A DNA stretch of 64,000 bases from Sthenelais limicola (Eukaryota; Annelida; Polychaeta; Phyllodocida; Sigalionidae). Made by a program: the position numbers and the translations under genes. The notes beneath the pieces were generated by a model. It made no database searches. It worked only from the letters and a program-made list of their open reading frames with translations, and was not told the DNA's origin. The stretch is from NCBI GenBank assembly GCA_942159475.1, contig OW804096.1:108164194-108228193 (forward strand), read 5' to 3'. Position 1 is the first letter of the stretch. Every line of letters starts with the position of its first letter. Positions 36,019 through 48,330 of the stretch are shown here, piece by piece.

Positions 36019-39000
36019 TGGGGGATTGGGGGATGGTGGATGGTGGCGTGTGATAAAGTAGATAACTAATGTTGGCTTGTTTGTGAAAGTGTTGGTGTGT
36101 GGATTATAAGGAACTCCTTACTTCATTCTCATTCATTATAATTCACAAACAACACTTTCACTCGAGCAACATTAATTATCCACTACATACTGTACATTGT
36201 TTTGAATTTGCACAGATTTTGTTATATTGCATATGCGGTAGCCTCCACAGTATCTTCCAAGTATTAATAGGTTCCAAGTATTAATATGTTATTCTACTTA
36301 TGGATAGTTTCTAATCCAATTTAGACATATATATAATAGTGGGGAGAATATTTAGCAATAATGTATAAAAACACTTCTTTCGAATTGAGTGTCAGTACAT
36401 TTCCCGGAAGTATTTTCTTCTTGTGAAAGACTAGGATATATCAATGGATACTGTGATATAATTAAGTGTTGGATTGTTATTTGGGTCACACGGCGTGATG
36501 CCCTTTACATATAAGCAACATATCTTTAACAATGAACTTCATTTAGCAGCAAGAGTCCCAAAATGAAACTATGTGATTCAATGTAGTTTCATAAAAAATT
36601 CCTATGTCGATAATAAAAACATAGAATACAACATGTAGGCCAGCAATAGGGCAATGGTAATTATGTACTACGGACTATCAATGCAAGAGATTTATTGATA
36701 TATATATATAGGGGGTTTTAAGCTTAAGGAAAATAGGTATGGAATAAAACGTTATCCTCCATGCAAGGCCTCATACACATGTTCATTTCACATCCCGGTG
36801 ATGGTGTTGAGACGCATCAGTGTGTTATTTAATGACATGAATCTATTTGCAAGAGAGAATGATGTCATGGATGATCATCGATGCCAGCCAAATTTCGACA
36901 AAAAGATGGTTTTATTGGCGTGTAACAAAGGCCATAAAATAAAGAAAATAAATTTAAATGAGAGCGAGCGGTAGCGGTAAATGAGGCCATCCAGGAAAGT
37001 TACACCACTTTGATGACACGTGAGGCGACGTTATCTTTATCTCATAGACAAAAAGTGCCCTAAAGACACATGAATAACAGGTCGAAAGATGAAGATAGAT
37101 GTGTAGCAGGACGCATATACGCACGTGTACCCAAGATGTGCTTATTTCTTTTATCTCCAAAAAATGCCTATAGATGGAAATGGGGGCCCTTCTCGAGGAT
37201 TAATTACCTTGTGTACATATATGTACAGCGGACATGGACTTGTTACTCCCAATTTACGAGTGAAACGGGCCGGGGGAAATCCTCTTCGGGCGGCAGTAGC
37301 AACATTCCGGCGGGTGCAAACTGATGGATCACAGACAGGAAGTTCAATGTTGCACGCATGTGCCGTAATGTAATCTGACACATTAGAGCAGGAATGTGAA
37401 TACAAATCGCTCGTTTAAGATGGCGCGCGAAGCCAGGCAAATCACTCCAGCCCAATTCGCAAGCCTACAGAGCCTGGGACCAGGCCCGTCCATTAGCCCA
37501 CAAACAGAGGAGAAAGGCTAGAAGCGATTTCGTGGCACTTCCCACGGCCGTGGCTTTTGTAGAGACATAACAGCCAAGCCTTCTTTTGTTCGTTTTTGCT
37601 TTGTGATTAACTGAAAAGTTGTTCAACGGTTTGGAGGAGTCCCAGGGTCAGATGCATGAGGGAACTCTGACCATCAGACGGCTATCAGATTGATGGGAAA
37701 CATTCTCACATCTCCAAATAATCCAGACGAGAGAGCGTTCCTTGTTTTAAGCAAAATACTGGGAATTGAATAAACTCTACTTATCGTGGCCAATTTGAAA
37801 TAATTGTACACCTGGTGAATTCTATGATGTCGGTTACTATCACTGTGTTTGCCACTAGGCTTAGCCGATGGCAAACATTATTCTGGAACCAGATAAACAA
37901 ATTGATAGTTCTCGTACATTCTAGTATAATGCATACACAAAGTGTATTTATAATGGTTGTTACTGCTTCATTGATAAGGACATCGTGTGATAGGATGTAA
38001 GTGCCTTAAAACACAAGGATATTCTATGCATGTTTTTCGTCGCTTTTCGTCGCTTTACCGTTTTTCCCTATTGCAAATTGCATCAGTTTTTAGTTGTTTC
38101 GAATTTTATGTGACATAAAGGTAAAGGGCAGGTTTAAAGGCTGGTTTGTACCCTTCTTTTCTTAAGACGTATAGCATGGTTAGAAGGGCGCCATTGTTCG
38201 ATAATCCCCTCTTTAATGTTCTCATTATTTCCCGGGATGAAAATAATTGTCTCATCTAAAGTATAGCAAAAACTGGTAAGGATTGTGTTGATGGTTAGCT
38301 ATAAGGACCTTAGCACAATGTTTTTGAGAAGATAGAGAATGTGTGTTTATCAGTGCCAAAATATCAGCTAAATCCACCTTCATACAGAAAGTATGAATGT
38401 TGGCCGAAAGCTTTGCCAGCAAATACTTCATAAAACATTGATTAAAAGATGATGAGCCAGGGTGGGAAAAGGCAATTGATGGTGACCTTGTTTGAAAGTG
38501 ATCATTTACGGTCGATTATTCTTTCCAAATATTATGTTTGATTTTGATTTGCAAGCGAATTTTACGAACGCCAGAGTTTAGGTAAGCGGGGGTAGACATA
38601 TTGAGGGATCACACCCTCAGAAGGCCTTCTCCGACGGCACATGCACCTTGTATAAGGGAAGAGTCCCCCATACTGGCTTTGTGACATTGATTGATTGGGC
38701 AGTGGGAGCAGGAAGAGGACCAGGGAACAGGGACAGAGCATGAATGTTGACCTCACGGTTACAAATGAGAAGGAAAATGGCAACCTGCAGGCGGCTTCCA
38801 AATGGAAAACTCAGCGATGGGGGCATCAATTTTAAAGAACATGCACGAAACATTAATTGTATATCAGGACTGTCATAGTAGGATTTCTTTATATTTCCTA
38901 GGTTTAAGGGTTATAGAAAAGAATGTGAATTCTTATTTTAACTGAATCAATCCAAGCATGCAGTGAGACATGCACATCCTCTATTGAGATAGGTAACCCA

Positions 39001-40888
39001 TTGGTACTTAATTTGAATGCAGGTACACTAGTATAACGCCGTTATTAATTAGTTACTACGCCTTCTAAGCAGCTCATGTCCCTTGTTAGATGGACTGTGA
39101 TTCTCTTTACTTGTGTATTCTTGACAGCGCACATATGCAAGTCAGCATGTAACCTTAGGGTTTGAGCGTAGCAGATGCAGATAAGTGACATACAGTGTCC
39201 TCGGGTCTGGTAAAATCTGACATACATATATATTTTTAGCAACATTTTTCTCGAAAAATGCGAGGACTTTTCCCCCCAATACCATAGCTTGTGTAAATAA
39301 GTTATAAAACCCAAATACATGATGGGAAATATGAAGTCTTGCTTTATGGAAACATGTATTAACATGGATTTTGACATGAGATTACTGTTTGATATCCCAT
39401 GCTGAACATACATGTTTTCTACAGCTTTTACACTGACATACAACTCCCATAATTCCATGCGAATCGTGATTTAAGATGGTGGACATGCAACCCCCTATTG
39501 AAACACTTATTTCAGGCTACATGCAGAACCAATTAAGATTTAATATAGTATCTCTAAGGTTCTTTAATTCGGTAGACTAATGCTTATCTTTAAAACCATT
39601 GCTCCATATATATCTGTTTTCAGCTGTCAGCTGCTGGATGGTAACTAGGGTAGATAAGTGTGTGCGATCTATATGCAAATATCAACTACATGCATAATCG
39701 CACCTGATGAAGGGCGTCTAAGTCCAATAAGTGCAAATAAACACAGTACAGCAACAAGTTTATACAATTCTACAAGTTCATCAATTTAAAGAACGGCCCC
39801 CACCGATATATAGAACGATTCAACATCAGTTGCCTCATTTAAGGCATTGAATGCAATACATATAGTTATATGAAAAGCTTTATTGTGCTATTTTTGTCCA
39901 GAAATTGCTAAACATATAGGAAGCATTGGACGTTGAATATATATAATATTATAGTGTTCTTATCTACATCAATATGGAGTCATAAGGAGGTCATGTTCTG
40001 CTAGAATAGATGTAAATAATATTCTAGCCACTGAAAAGTCATAAACGTATTATATACTATCAAGGAAACACTTCGAAACAATTCCCATATTTTCTTTAAT
40101 GTCCTAAAACCAATCTATTCCCCGCATTCGAGGCCTTTGGGGGCCAAAAAGCAGACGCAACAGAAGGAACAACGCAGACTGAACCTTTGTTCCTCGGTAA
40201 TAATGAGATGTAAATTAAATAAGAGAAAAGAACCAAGTTTATCAACACAATGACACAAAGCTGAGTGGCTTGGTCGGGGCGACCCGGTGTGGCCCGCGAT
40301 GGTACTTCACCACTCAAGTTCTGCCTTTCCCCGGACCGGTGGAGCTCCGAAATCTAATTTTCCTTCCACGTCATTACGCCACTCCCGTCTGGAGATTTCT
40401 CTCCCCGGTCGAGTCTGTTCTTGGTAATATTGATGTCACAATTATCACGACTTTCCTCTTCCTATTTGTGGCTATGTCTATATAGTTATTTTTGCTTCAT
40501 TTCTGGCCGAATTGCTGCTGAGTGTCGGTATGCAGTGAATCGACCAATCTTCCAGGGGCTTCTTCACAGAAAAACCTATCCCATTTGCAGAAGACTCAGT
40601 TAATTGATATAGTGCATTACTATCACGCTATACATATTACGTTAATTAGCAAGATGTTGCTTAGATGGATATGCGCCTTAATCTGAGTTATAGGTGGTTA
40701 GAAATGAATTAAGAGGGAATATAATCTGGTATTTCGATTCCCGTCCGCATGACCTGATGTGGGGGGCCTGGACGGAAGAAATAAAGTATTGGAATTAGTC
40801 TTCAAATGTCAGCCAAAATGTGATTCGGCATTTATATGGGGAATGATTCAAGCAATGAATGATAATAGAACACCCCCCTCCCCTTTGA
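36019..40888. other. Gene-poor sequence
   Basis: No gene recognised. A small tandem duplication (TTCCAAGTATTAATA) lies near 36254-36287, and a short (TA)n run near 36698. At 37420 an ATG opens a 33-codon frame (MAREARQITPAQFASLQSLG...) in a GC-richer patch. It has no known match and is not claimed as a gene. Frames at 37.1-37.5 kb and 38.6-38.9 kb overlap on both strands and look like chance. Confidence 0.45.
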
Positions 40889-40963
40889 TATGTAGAATTA
40901 CTGCTTCACAATAATGTGGCACAGTATGTAGAATTACTGCTTCACAATATTAATGTGGCACAG
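40889..40963 (+). repeat. Tandem duplication, 36 and 39 bp
   Basis: Two adjacent copies beginning TATGTAGAATTACTGCTTCA. The second has a 3-base insertion before AATGTGGCACAG. Confidence 0.9.
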
Positions 40964-42287
40964 GAGCTCCTTTAAGATGGATTTCTAATGTTGATTCAAC
41001 GTTTCCTCACTAGGTGTCCCTAGCTGACGGCAAACCTCTGTAGACATACCATTGAGCAACAATTGCGACGCTTTTTGCGAAGGAGATGTACCTTGCAACA
41101 TATCTCAATTTATTCTTTAAATATCTATGAACCTCCCACAAGACAATTGCCTATTGAATTACCATGGGACTTGTCCATATGTAGAAGACAGATCATCTGG
41201 ATAAAAAGCATCATTGCCGTGCTTCTGCTCAGTGTTATATCCAATATTTTGCCATAGTATCCTCTCGGCAATAGAAAGTGCTGCCACTCGGTGACGTAGA
41301 TATCCCATTCGAATTTGTGTACTTATACCTGACGACCGGCTTCCATTCCAAACTCTATTATTCTAATTCAATGAGCAACAGAGCGGCCCATAGAAAAACG
41401 AAGTTTTTCACATAAGGATCAAAGCATATAAATGTTTTTGTAGGGCCTTGTGCGGATAGTTGGCAAGAACGTTGATCTGTTGTAGCCTAACAATAAGAAA
41501 TCTATTCCTTCCTATTTAACGGAAATGGCCGCTTGCCTGATACTAGGTAAAATGTGCCTCGCATTTTCTTTGCCTAGCGAACAAAGACGCACTCTGTAAG
41601 GAAGCTATAGGAATCATCGAGGTTCGGAAAACGTTTGGTCGCAGGAGGGATTGAGAACAACCGAAATTCGGAGATGGGAGGAAGTTGGCCATATGAGGAG
41701 CTAGGGGTGATGGGACTTAATACTGGGTTAGGCGAAAACAATTAAATGGAGGATGAAGGAACTCGTTCGTCCACGGAGTGGTGGTGTGGTGCAGGCGGTG
41801 GTACAGGCGGTGGTGCAGGCGGTGGGCAGATTCTGCAACAGACAGTGTGCCAAATTAAACTAGGCAATACTTCGGCAGATACCGTACCTAATGCACCTGA
41901 GCTACGTCAAGCCTGCAGGCCTGGGATCACCAATAAACCACGTTCTTTTGGACCTTTTTGTGAGGGCATAAGGGGGCATTATGACGGCATTGAGAATGGC
42001 TGGTTTAGTAAGTGGCTTAGAAGGAGATGGTGTGCTTGGAATGGCTAATGAATAAATGGCTGTAGAGGGTTTTGCTGCTTAAGGAACACCGTCTGCGGTT
42101 GTATAGGTTCTGGGTTACTCCAGCTACGTATTCAGGGAGGAGAGCAACTCGCTTGCGGGTTCCATCTTGGCGTTTTCAGGCCTGGAGAATATAGATACTC
42201 GAGCATCCCAGGCCTTAGGGATGATCACTCAACGTTCTCATCTCCCTCATTAATAAAGCATAACTCTACTCTTGATGCATATGAGTC
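40964..42287. other. Mostly non-coding sequence with a glycine-codon repeat
   Basis: A 12-bp repeat (GGTGGTGCAGGC type) spans about 41785-41828. It lies inside a 100-codon plus-strand frame at 41746-42048 that would encode a Gly-rich start and a Trp-rich end. No family was recognised, and the frame may be a by-product of the repeat and of local GC content. Confidence 0.4.
41785..41828 (+). repeat. 12-bp tandem repeat, about 3.7 copies
   Basis: Successive units end at 41796, 41808 and 41820, each GGTGGT(G/A)CAGGC, followed by a partial copy. Confidence 0.85.
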
Positions 42288-42441
42288 CCACCCCGGTGTC
42301 CCCTACTCTCTTTCCTGCCCATATTTCACATTTCTCCGTCTCTCCCTCCTCCCCATTTAACTCCTCCCTCTTTCTGATCCCTTCTCCACCCCCGTCCCAA
42401 TTTCGCACTAGAATATCTCTCCTTCTCTGCCTAACTCCCTA
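42288..42441 (+). repeat. Short pyrimidine-rich tract
   Basis: Predominantly C and T on the plus strand, with a word style similar to the longer tracts at 23.1 and 44.6 kb (CTCTCCCTCC, TGATCCCTTCTCC). Confidence 0.75.
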
Positions 42442-44576
42442 AAAATTTGCAAAAGATGTATTGCCTTTGCAAAAAACCTGACGTCAATTGATGGCAAAAA
42501 CACATTTTGAAGACGTCGACCTAGTAATAAGACAAGGTATTCTCACAGTCACAACAAATCGGGTTTTGGTGAAGAGGTTACACTGGGATAAAACACACCA
42601 GAATGGCCACCATAACCTGCAAGTAGTTAGGAGTGAGAGGAGTTTCCCCGGAATCATATATAATATCTTGATAGATTGGCCACCAGCAGTTATCACAGGT
42701 GGCGACATCTTCCCTTGGGTTTCAATCTTTTCTACATGCAGTAAAATCATGGTCTTAAATACCACCATTTCCATTGCTGCGAGTTTGTTCCTGTCCTTTC
42801 TCAAATGACGACAAACCGTTTTCATTGCCATTTTAATATCTTCGAAATTGTTTGTGTGGGCTTTTGTATTGCAGGCTGTATTGTTGCTGTCTTCTAATAT
42901 GGAAATGGCTTACCATTATGGCTAAAGCTAATACATGTAAAGGACATAATATTATTTTGGCATCAGTAAATGATTTGAACATGTCCCTCTACACTAAGAG
43001 GAAGTCGTATTGAGAATATCATCGTATCTATTCCATTGATTAATAAAATTGTCCCAAATATTTTTGTAAAGCACACAAATTGAATTCACTTGTGATGATG
43101 ACATTCTGCTTTCAGCTTGTATTTTCACATGTGTGTCAGCTGGCATTTAGAATTAAGTTACTTCCCACTTTTCGTGCGTATTTTTGTCAGGATTCCAAGA
43201 GCAACTGCGGTCCACCTATCTGTGTTTTCTTCTCAGAAAAACAGTCCGCTTCGCGACCGGATCGTGATGGTTTTGATTTTTCTCCTCCGCCTCTTCCTTT
43301 TCTACTTGAGGATCTGGAGACAATCTCCACTATTGGCTGGATGTGTTTTTCCTTGACAATCCACTAATTACTTAGACCGATGTGCCAGCCACATGAAAGG
43401 ATACCTCCTAATTCAGTGGCCAATTAATGATAACCCCAGAGGGCTTTGATGTGGATGATCTTGTTATAAGAGATGAGGCCGGTACAGTTAGACGATGAAA
43501 AAGACTGGAAGAAAAAGACATTGAACAAAGAAAAAGGACCTCCTCCTCTCCCACCTCCCGCAACTTCTCCCCACAGCTCTGGTCCCATTCCGATTGCCAA
43601 GATCAAAAGAGAAACATTACAGAGGCAGAGGAAATTTTCCCGGATATTGGCCCTATTCCATACTCGAATGTTCTTTTCCAGACAAGTGATTTCTCAAAAT
43701 TTGGATGCGCTCCAGTGTTGTTCAATTACTAATATCAGAGCTTGATTTAGAAATCGTTTTGAAAGAAGCTAATAATAGATGGGGGATATGATGAGTAGAT
43801 GGTGTAATTAAGTTTTATCTATCCGGAGGGTAAATGTAACTCGTCGCATCCAAAAGCTAAATGATTCATATCTCTCCTTAATCTTGAGAGAAAGGGATCA
43901 GCCGAAGAACACTATATTGATCTACTTCAATTGTCTTTAAAAGGGTGTCAACGTTTGAGACGTCAGTGACGATTCCTGTGATTTCACTGGAGAAATTAAC
44001 AGACGGATCTAATTTGAATATATATTATTAATTAATAATAACTCATCATGGAATCAAGTCTTGTCTTCAGAACCATAATTATGATATAAAACATTGATAT
44101 TAAAAAAAATGAATATAATATATTACAAATAAAATTGAACTAACGTTCTCTTTTCTATCTTCCCTTTTAAAATTATGGGTTAATAATGGGATATTGGCTG
44201 AAGTGATCTTTGCGCGAATAACAAAACCAATATTAGGGAGTTGGGAATTTGTATGAACTTTGGACATAATACCCTTCACAGAGATGAAAGCACTCAACTG
44301 CAAACGGATATCTAAGTAACATAACCTTTTATAAATATTATTCGGAAAAAATATGATGAGCAAGAGAGGGTTATTCTGTAACGGAGGTTCTTTCGCACAC
44401 AGAGTGACACATTATGCAAACCCTGGGTTCTGTTTGCCAGGGCACTGGGGTTTTATGACTCAGTTGCCTCACATTCCAAAATACTCATTCTAATAAAATT
44501 GGAAACTTTTCAGTCCGGTGCATTAGCCATAATTGTATCTACTCATCATGTTTTGCAAGTCATCCAAGGATAACAT
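42442..44576. other. Gene-poor sequence
   Basis: Frames at 42484-42831 (both strands) and 43080-43745 were read. They carry no recognisable domain and no convincing splice sites. Confidence 0.45.
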
Positions 44577-45238
44577 ATACTCCATCCAGCATCTCCCCAT
44601 CTTCTTATTCTATTTTCCCTATATTTTGATTTTTCCCTCTGTACCCGTCTTCACGTCACTCTTTCCCTTAAATGTCTCTCATTTACCCCCCCCCCCTCTT
44701 TCTCTCCCTCTCTGTCCCTCCGTCCGCCTTCCTCCGTCCTACTTCCTCGCTCTCCTCCCTCTCCCATAATATATCTGTATGATCATCTCTCTTTCTCTCC
44801 TTCTCTGTGTCTCTATTTTCATCTATCTCACTCTCCCTTTCTCTCTCACATATCTCTCTTCCTCCAGTCATCCTCTGCCCCTCCTTCTGCCCCCTCTATC
44901 CATCCTACTCTGCATCCCCCTCTCCCCCACATCATCTCCAACCCCCTATGATATCCCCCCTCTCTTCATGTCCTCATTCTACTCTCCCCCTATTTTGATC
45001 TAGCTCTCCCTACCCTTCTCCACCCTATTCCTTGGATGTTTCTTATTTCACCATCGCCCTCTCACTCCCCAGTCCCTCCCCGAGCAGCCCCTCCCCCTCC
45101 TGCCCCTATCACCCTCCCCTCCCCTGCATGTCCCTCCATTTCTGCACCTCTCCTGCCCATTCCCATCATCTCAACACCCTCCTTTCTTCTCTTTCTGTTA
45201 ACACATATATCCAGGATATCGCTTCTCGTCTCCTTTTT
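44577..45238 (+). repeat. Pyrimidine-rich tract, about 650 bp
   Basis: Plus strand is nearly all C and T, with purines concentrated in recurring words: TATTTTGAT (about 44621 and 44991) and TATGAT (about 44777 and 44947). The same words mark the tract at 23.1 kb. Multiple overlapping Pro/Ser/Leu-rich open frames are artefacts of composition. The tract starts just where the decayed LINE reverse-transcriptase sequence on the minus strand can no longer be followed. Confidence 0.9.
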
Positions 45239-45259
45239 AATAATCTAAATGCTGTCTAA

Positions 45260-45535
45260 GTCAGCTTTCCTCATAAGTCTGAACATTGCTAATGGATTTT
45301 ATGGTGACCTTTTGTGTTATTATCATACCATGTTTCAGATTGACTTTCTATTTGCAATATTTGTAGGGCCTACGGTTTTGTATTTAAAGTATTGGTCCTC
45401 ACTAATCTTTCCCCCAAAAACATCAATAGATTTGGGAGGGAACCCATCTGTACCAGGGGATTTTCTAATGTTTAACTATGTCAATACATCTCTAAAATCT
45501 GTCATAGTAATGTTTCTGTACTGATAGGCTGCGAT
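45260..45535 (-). pseudogene. Decayed L1/Tx1-like LINE: start of the reverse-transcriptase domain
   Basis: Read on the minus strand, this segment gives an ITMTDFRDVL-type helix, an in-frame stop, then LNIRKSPGTDGFPPKS. This is the signature at the start of L1-clade reverse transcriptases (consensus KSPGxDGLxxEFY); KSPGTDG is encoded at 45443-45463. Further downstream only scattered similarity remains. It lies about 0.4 kb downstream, in element orientation, of an endonuclease fragment on the same strand, as expected for one ORF2. Stops and frameshifts show it is dead. The remainder of the reverse transcriptase is missing, replaced by the pyrimidine tract. Confidence 0.7.
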
Positions 45536-45902
45536 ATCCTTGTTATAATATTTACATCGTTTAAATCGGCTCCTCACTCTTTGTAATAATCATACATTCG
45601 GGTAGTAAGTAGTCCTCAAACACATATATACAGAATATGCTTTTGCTTAGTGTACAACCTGCCAGTTCCATCTTCTATACGATTAATACATTATTACAGT
45701 ATTTTCTTATATTGTATATATATTGTAACCTCTTGTTCTATTTTATATTTTCCTTGGTTGCTTCTATATTTTGTTTATATTTTATTTATACATTTTCGAA
45801 CTGAATATTTGAAACATTCCCATCTATCTATAGGGTTCGTTTTTATATTGTTTCTGTCTTCACAGATTCATTGTAATAACGTCACTGAATATTTCTGTTG
45901 AT

Positions 45903-46260
45903 TTAGGTATTTCCAATATATATGCGTGTTGATCTTCCTAACTCACATCCAACCAGGTTGTGATCTGATAATGGAAATATTGAATGGAAACACCTTTTAA
46001 TATTGTTTGAGATTTCTGCCATTGTGAAAATAAAGTCTAATCGTCCTGCCTTACCCACTCTGTACCACCTATATACTATATCATTTTGTTTTCTGTCCCT
46101 CATTCCATCCTCCAGGAATTGTTTCAAATGTTCCTTGAATGGATCATTACCTCTTGTGTTCAGTTTGTAATGTCTCTAAATCTATGCTCGGAATGGTGTT
46201 GAAATCACCCATAATTATTACAATATATTTTAGTTGAATCCGGTTAAACTGTGTCCATAG
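45903..46260 (-). pseudogene. Decayed L1/Tx1-like LINE: apurinic endonuclease domain, C-terminal part
   Basis: On the minus strand IVIIMGDFNTIPS is encoded around 46195-46225, with GDFNT at the conserved catalytic Asp/Asn motif of APE-type endonucleases. A frameshift or stop separates it from an open frame at 45903-46127. That frame contains LKQFLEDG-, RLDFIFT and PLSDHNLVGCEL; SDHNLV is the terminal catalytic SDH motif. The order GDFN, RLDFIF, SDH and the spacing match L1-like and Tx1-like ORF2 endonucleases, which nick target DNA to prime reverse transcription. Weak continuation towards the N-terminus runs to about 46450. The element is inactive. Confidence 0.8.
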
Positions 46261-46449
46261 AGTAGTTGAAAATCTTCTTTTTCAAAATTGAAAGGACATA
46301 AAAAGCAGGCTGCCTATCTAGAAATGGATCTCTCTTTGTCTTTTTATCCATCTTATTTATTCGTATTACTCCTATATTTCGATGAGAATATTGCATGGTG
46401 ACAACATTTAAAACTTATTATATTTTCCAAAATGTTATCTCCTTACTTC

Positions 46450-47183
46450 AGACATAAAAGCTTTTAGAATATGGTCCATATCTCCTAAGCAGACGCCTTT
46501 CTCAGGTGACAAGTTCTTGATCCCTCAGTTGCCTATGGCTCAGTTCCTTGTTTTTGCTGCGTGTATAATTGGAATCTCTGGTTACATATCATCTATTAGC
46601 ACGTAGTTCCTCGGGCAGTTCATGTCTGTCGCTTTGTTTCTGATATTGGGCCCGTTTTATAAGGAACTCATCATATCCCAGTTATAAGGGTTTCGCAAGC
46701 GCTCGCATCTGTGTGAGAAACGACGGACGTACGAAGTGCGAGAGACATACGATGCAGTGTTTGTATAAGCTTCGTCACAGGAGATACGTATCTTCATCAC
46801 ACTTTTTTCACAAGTATCTTGCATCTAGAAGAAGGAACTATTGGCGACATCTATTTTTCTATTTATGTATTACATATTTGTAACGGGTTGTAATTGAAAA
46901 CAACCGAGTTTACCGGAAGTTATCCTGCAATTATTTAGCGTCTGAGAAGTGCAATGAGCATGTAAACATGTATGCTTGAAGCTCTTTATAATTGTTCTCT
47001 GGTTCATACGTTTAGTAATAATTCCACAGTTGTTTTTCAATATTTTCATAGAATGTTTGATATGGTTCTGTCATTCTGTCATAATGTATACACTATCATG
47101 TTATCTTATATCTATGTTAGGATTGGAATGGGTATAATAAGCATATTTGTGTATACCTGAGCCTTCACATGCTACCGTAATCA
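46450..47183. other. Probable LINE-derived or unassigned sequence
   Basis: No clear protein can be read in the minus-strand frames upstream of the endonuclease fragment. A GC-richer patch with CGCTCGCATCTG near 46700 is unexplained. Confidence 0.3.
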
Positions 47184-47210
47184 TTCAATTCAATTCAAGT
47201 ATTCTTTATT
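47184..47210 (-). repeat. LINE 3' tail (TTGAA repeat and AATAAAG box)
   Basis: Minus strand reads AATAAAGAATACTTGAATTGAATTG. This matches the layout of the tails at 51533 and 51897: a polyadenylation-like box followed by a short tandem repeat. It marks the 3' end of a non-LTR retroelement whose body lies to the right (about 47210-47650, perhaps further). Confidence 0.65.
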
Positions 47211-48109
47211 AGCTGATCTTGTTGCACATAGGGTATCCATGTCAGGTTCATACAAAGATTTTACAACTTTGAATGGGCCTGTTCTTCCAGAGAGTGCCTA
47301 TACTTGATTGCGAACTTGGTTACAACAGAGAACTTAGTGTGAGAAATTATAAATAGCAGTAAAGCGATATTATGAGATGAAATATGTGTAAGATAACAGA
47401 CAATGGTGTGGTCGATACATGATACAATTGGGGGTGATTATAAGACTTCAAGTTTTCGATACAGTGCTTATGCTGGAAATTCTAGTAATTAAGAGTAGAG
47501 AAATATGTATTCGAGTAAGGAGCAATATATGTCGGATAACATGTGTAAGTAATTATGAGTGAGATGATGGTAACAATTAGTTTCGCACCTGCAAGGCACA
47601 TTTCAAAACATTATTTTCATTTCGATAGAGATAGAGGACAAATTATGTCCACATGTCTGAGCATAATTTTCTTCTAAAATAACATAGATATCATGATCAG
47701 AGATCGGGTGGGATAGAGTCACCGGCTGCTCGAACCAAGAGGGATCACAGGCACTAAAGGAAGTTACACTGCCAACCATATTAGTCCGACAACACGGGCT
47801 CATCTAATCCCTGGACGGAATAATTGATATGATATTCTATAATAAGAGAGAATGAGATTGTTGCCTATATTTTAGGCAGTCAATATTCAGTGTAGACAGT
47901 TCGATAAGTTCATTTTTACATGCAAATAATTGCAATACATTACTGCACCACTTTATTAGTACAAGTACATTTCTTGTTTTAACAACTCCAAATTTATACA
48001 ATAAATTGTCTCTAATTTTTACAGGTACAGTTTCCATGGTATTTTTTATCTCCTCCAGTACCTAATCATGTTTCTCCTCCAGTGACTTACCTGGCTCTGG
48101 TCATGTCCC

Positions 48110-48330
48110 TCTTACATTATGTCTTTCTTTTCCCTCCTCCAATAATCTTTGGCCATAAATAGCAAAAATGATTTTTGCCCGGGACCACGATTCGTCCAGA
48201 ATCCAAGCGTTTCCAATTGGTATAGTCGCCTATGTGCATTTCAATCACCAGATCAATGATTGGAATCGCCAGAAGATTAAAAAACGCAACACCCAATGCC
48301 CTGGATGCCAAACGCCCTGTATTTTGCTCG
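48110..48330 (-). pseudogene. Possible decayed LINE ORF1 fragment
   Basis: The minus-strand reading LLAIPIIDLVIEMHIGDYTN, then a frameshift to NRGPGQKSFLLF, resembles the RNA-recognition region of L1-like ORF1 proteins (hydrophobic I.D..IER-HRIG, then RP..I..KF). The residues are too altered to be sure. Its strand and position upstream of the endonuclease fragment are what an ORF1 would show, with an unrelated LINE 3' end at 47.2 kb in between. It may instead be chance. Confidence 0.3.

Noticed and set aside
44533..45259. Several overlapping frames of 62-78 codons on both strands
   Set aside because: Same reason: a pyrimidine-rich tract, with low-complexity peptides in every frame.
47603..47803. 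Minus-strand frame containing SDHDI, which resembles an endonuclease SDH motif
   Set aside because: No accompanying GDFN or other endonuclease motif in the expected place; a three-residue match is not enough.
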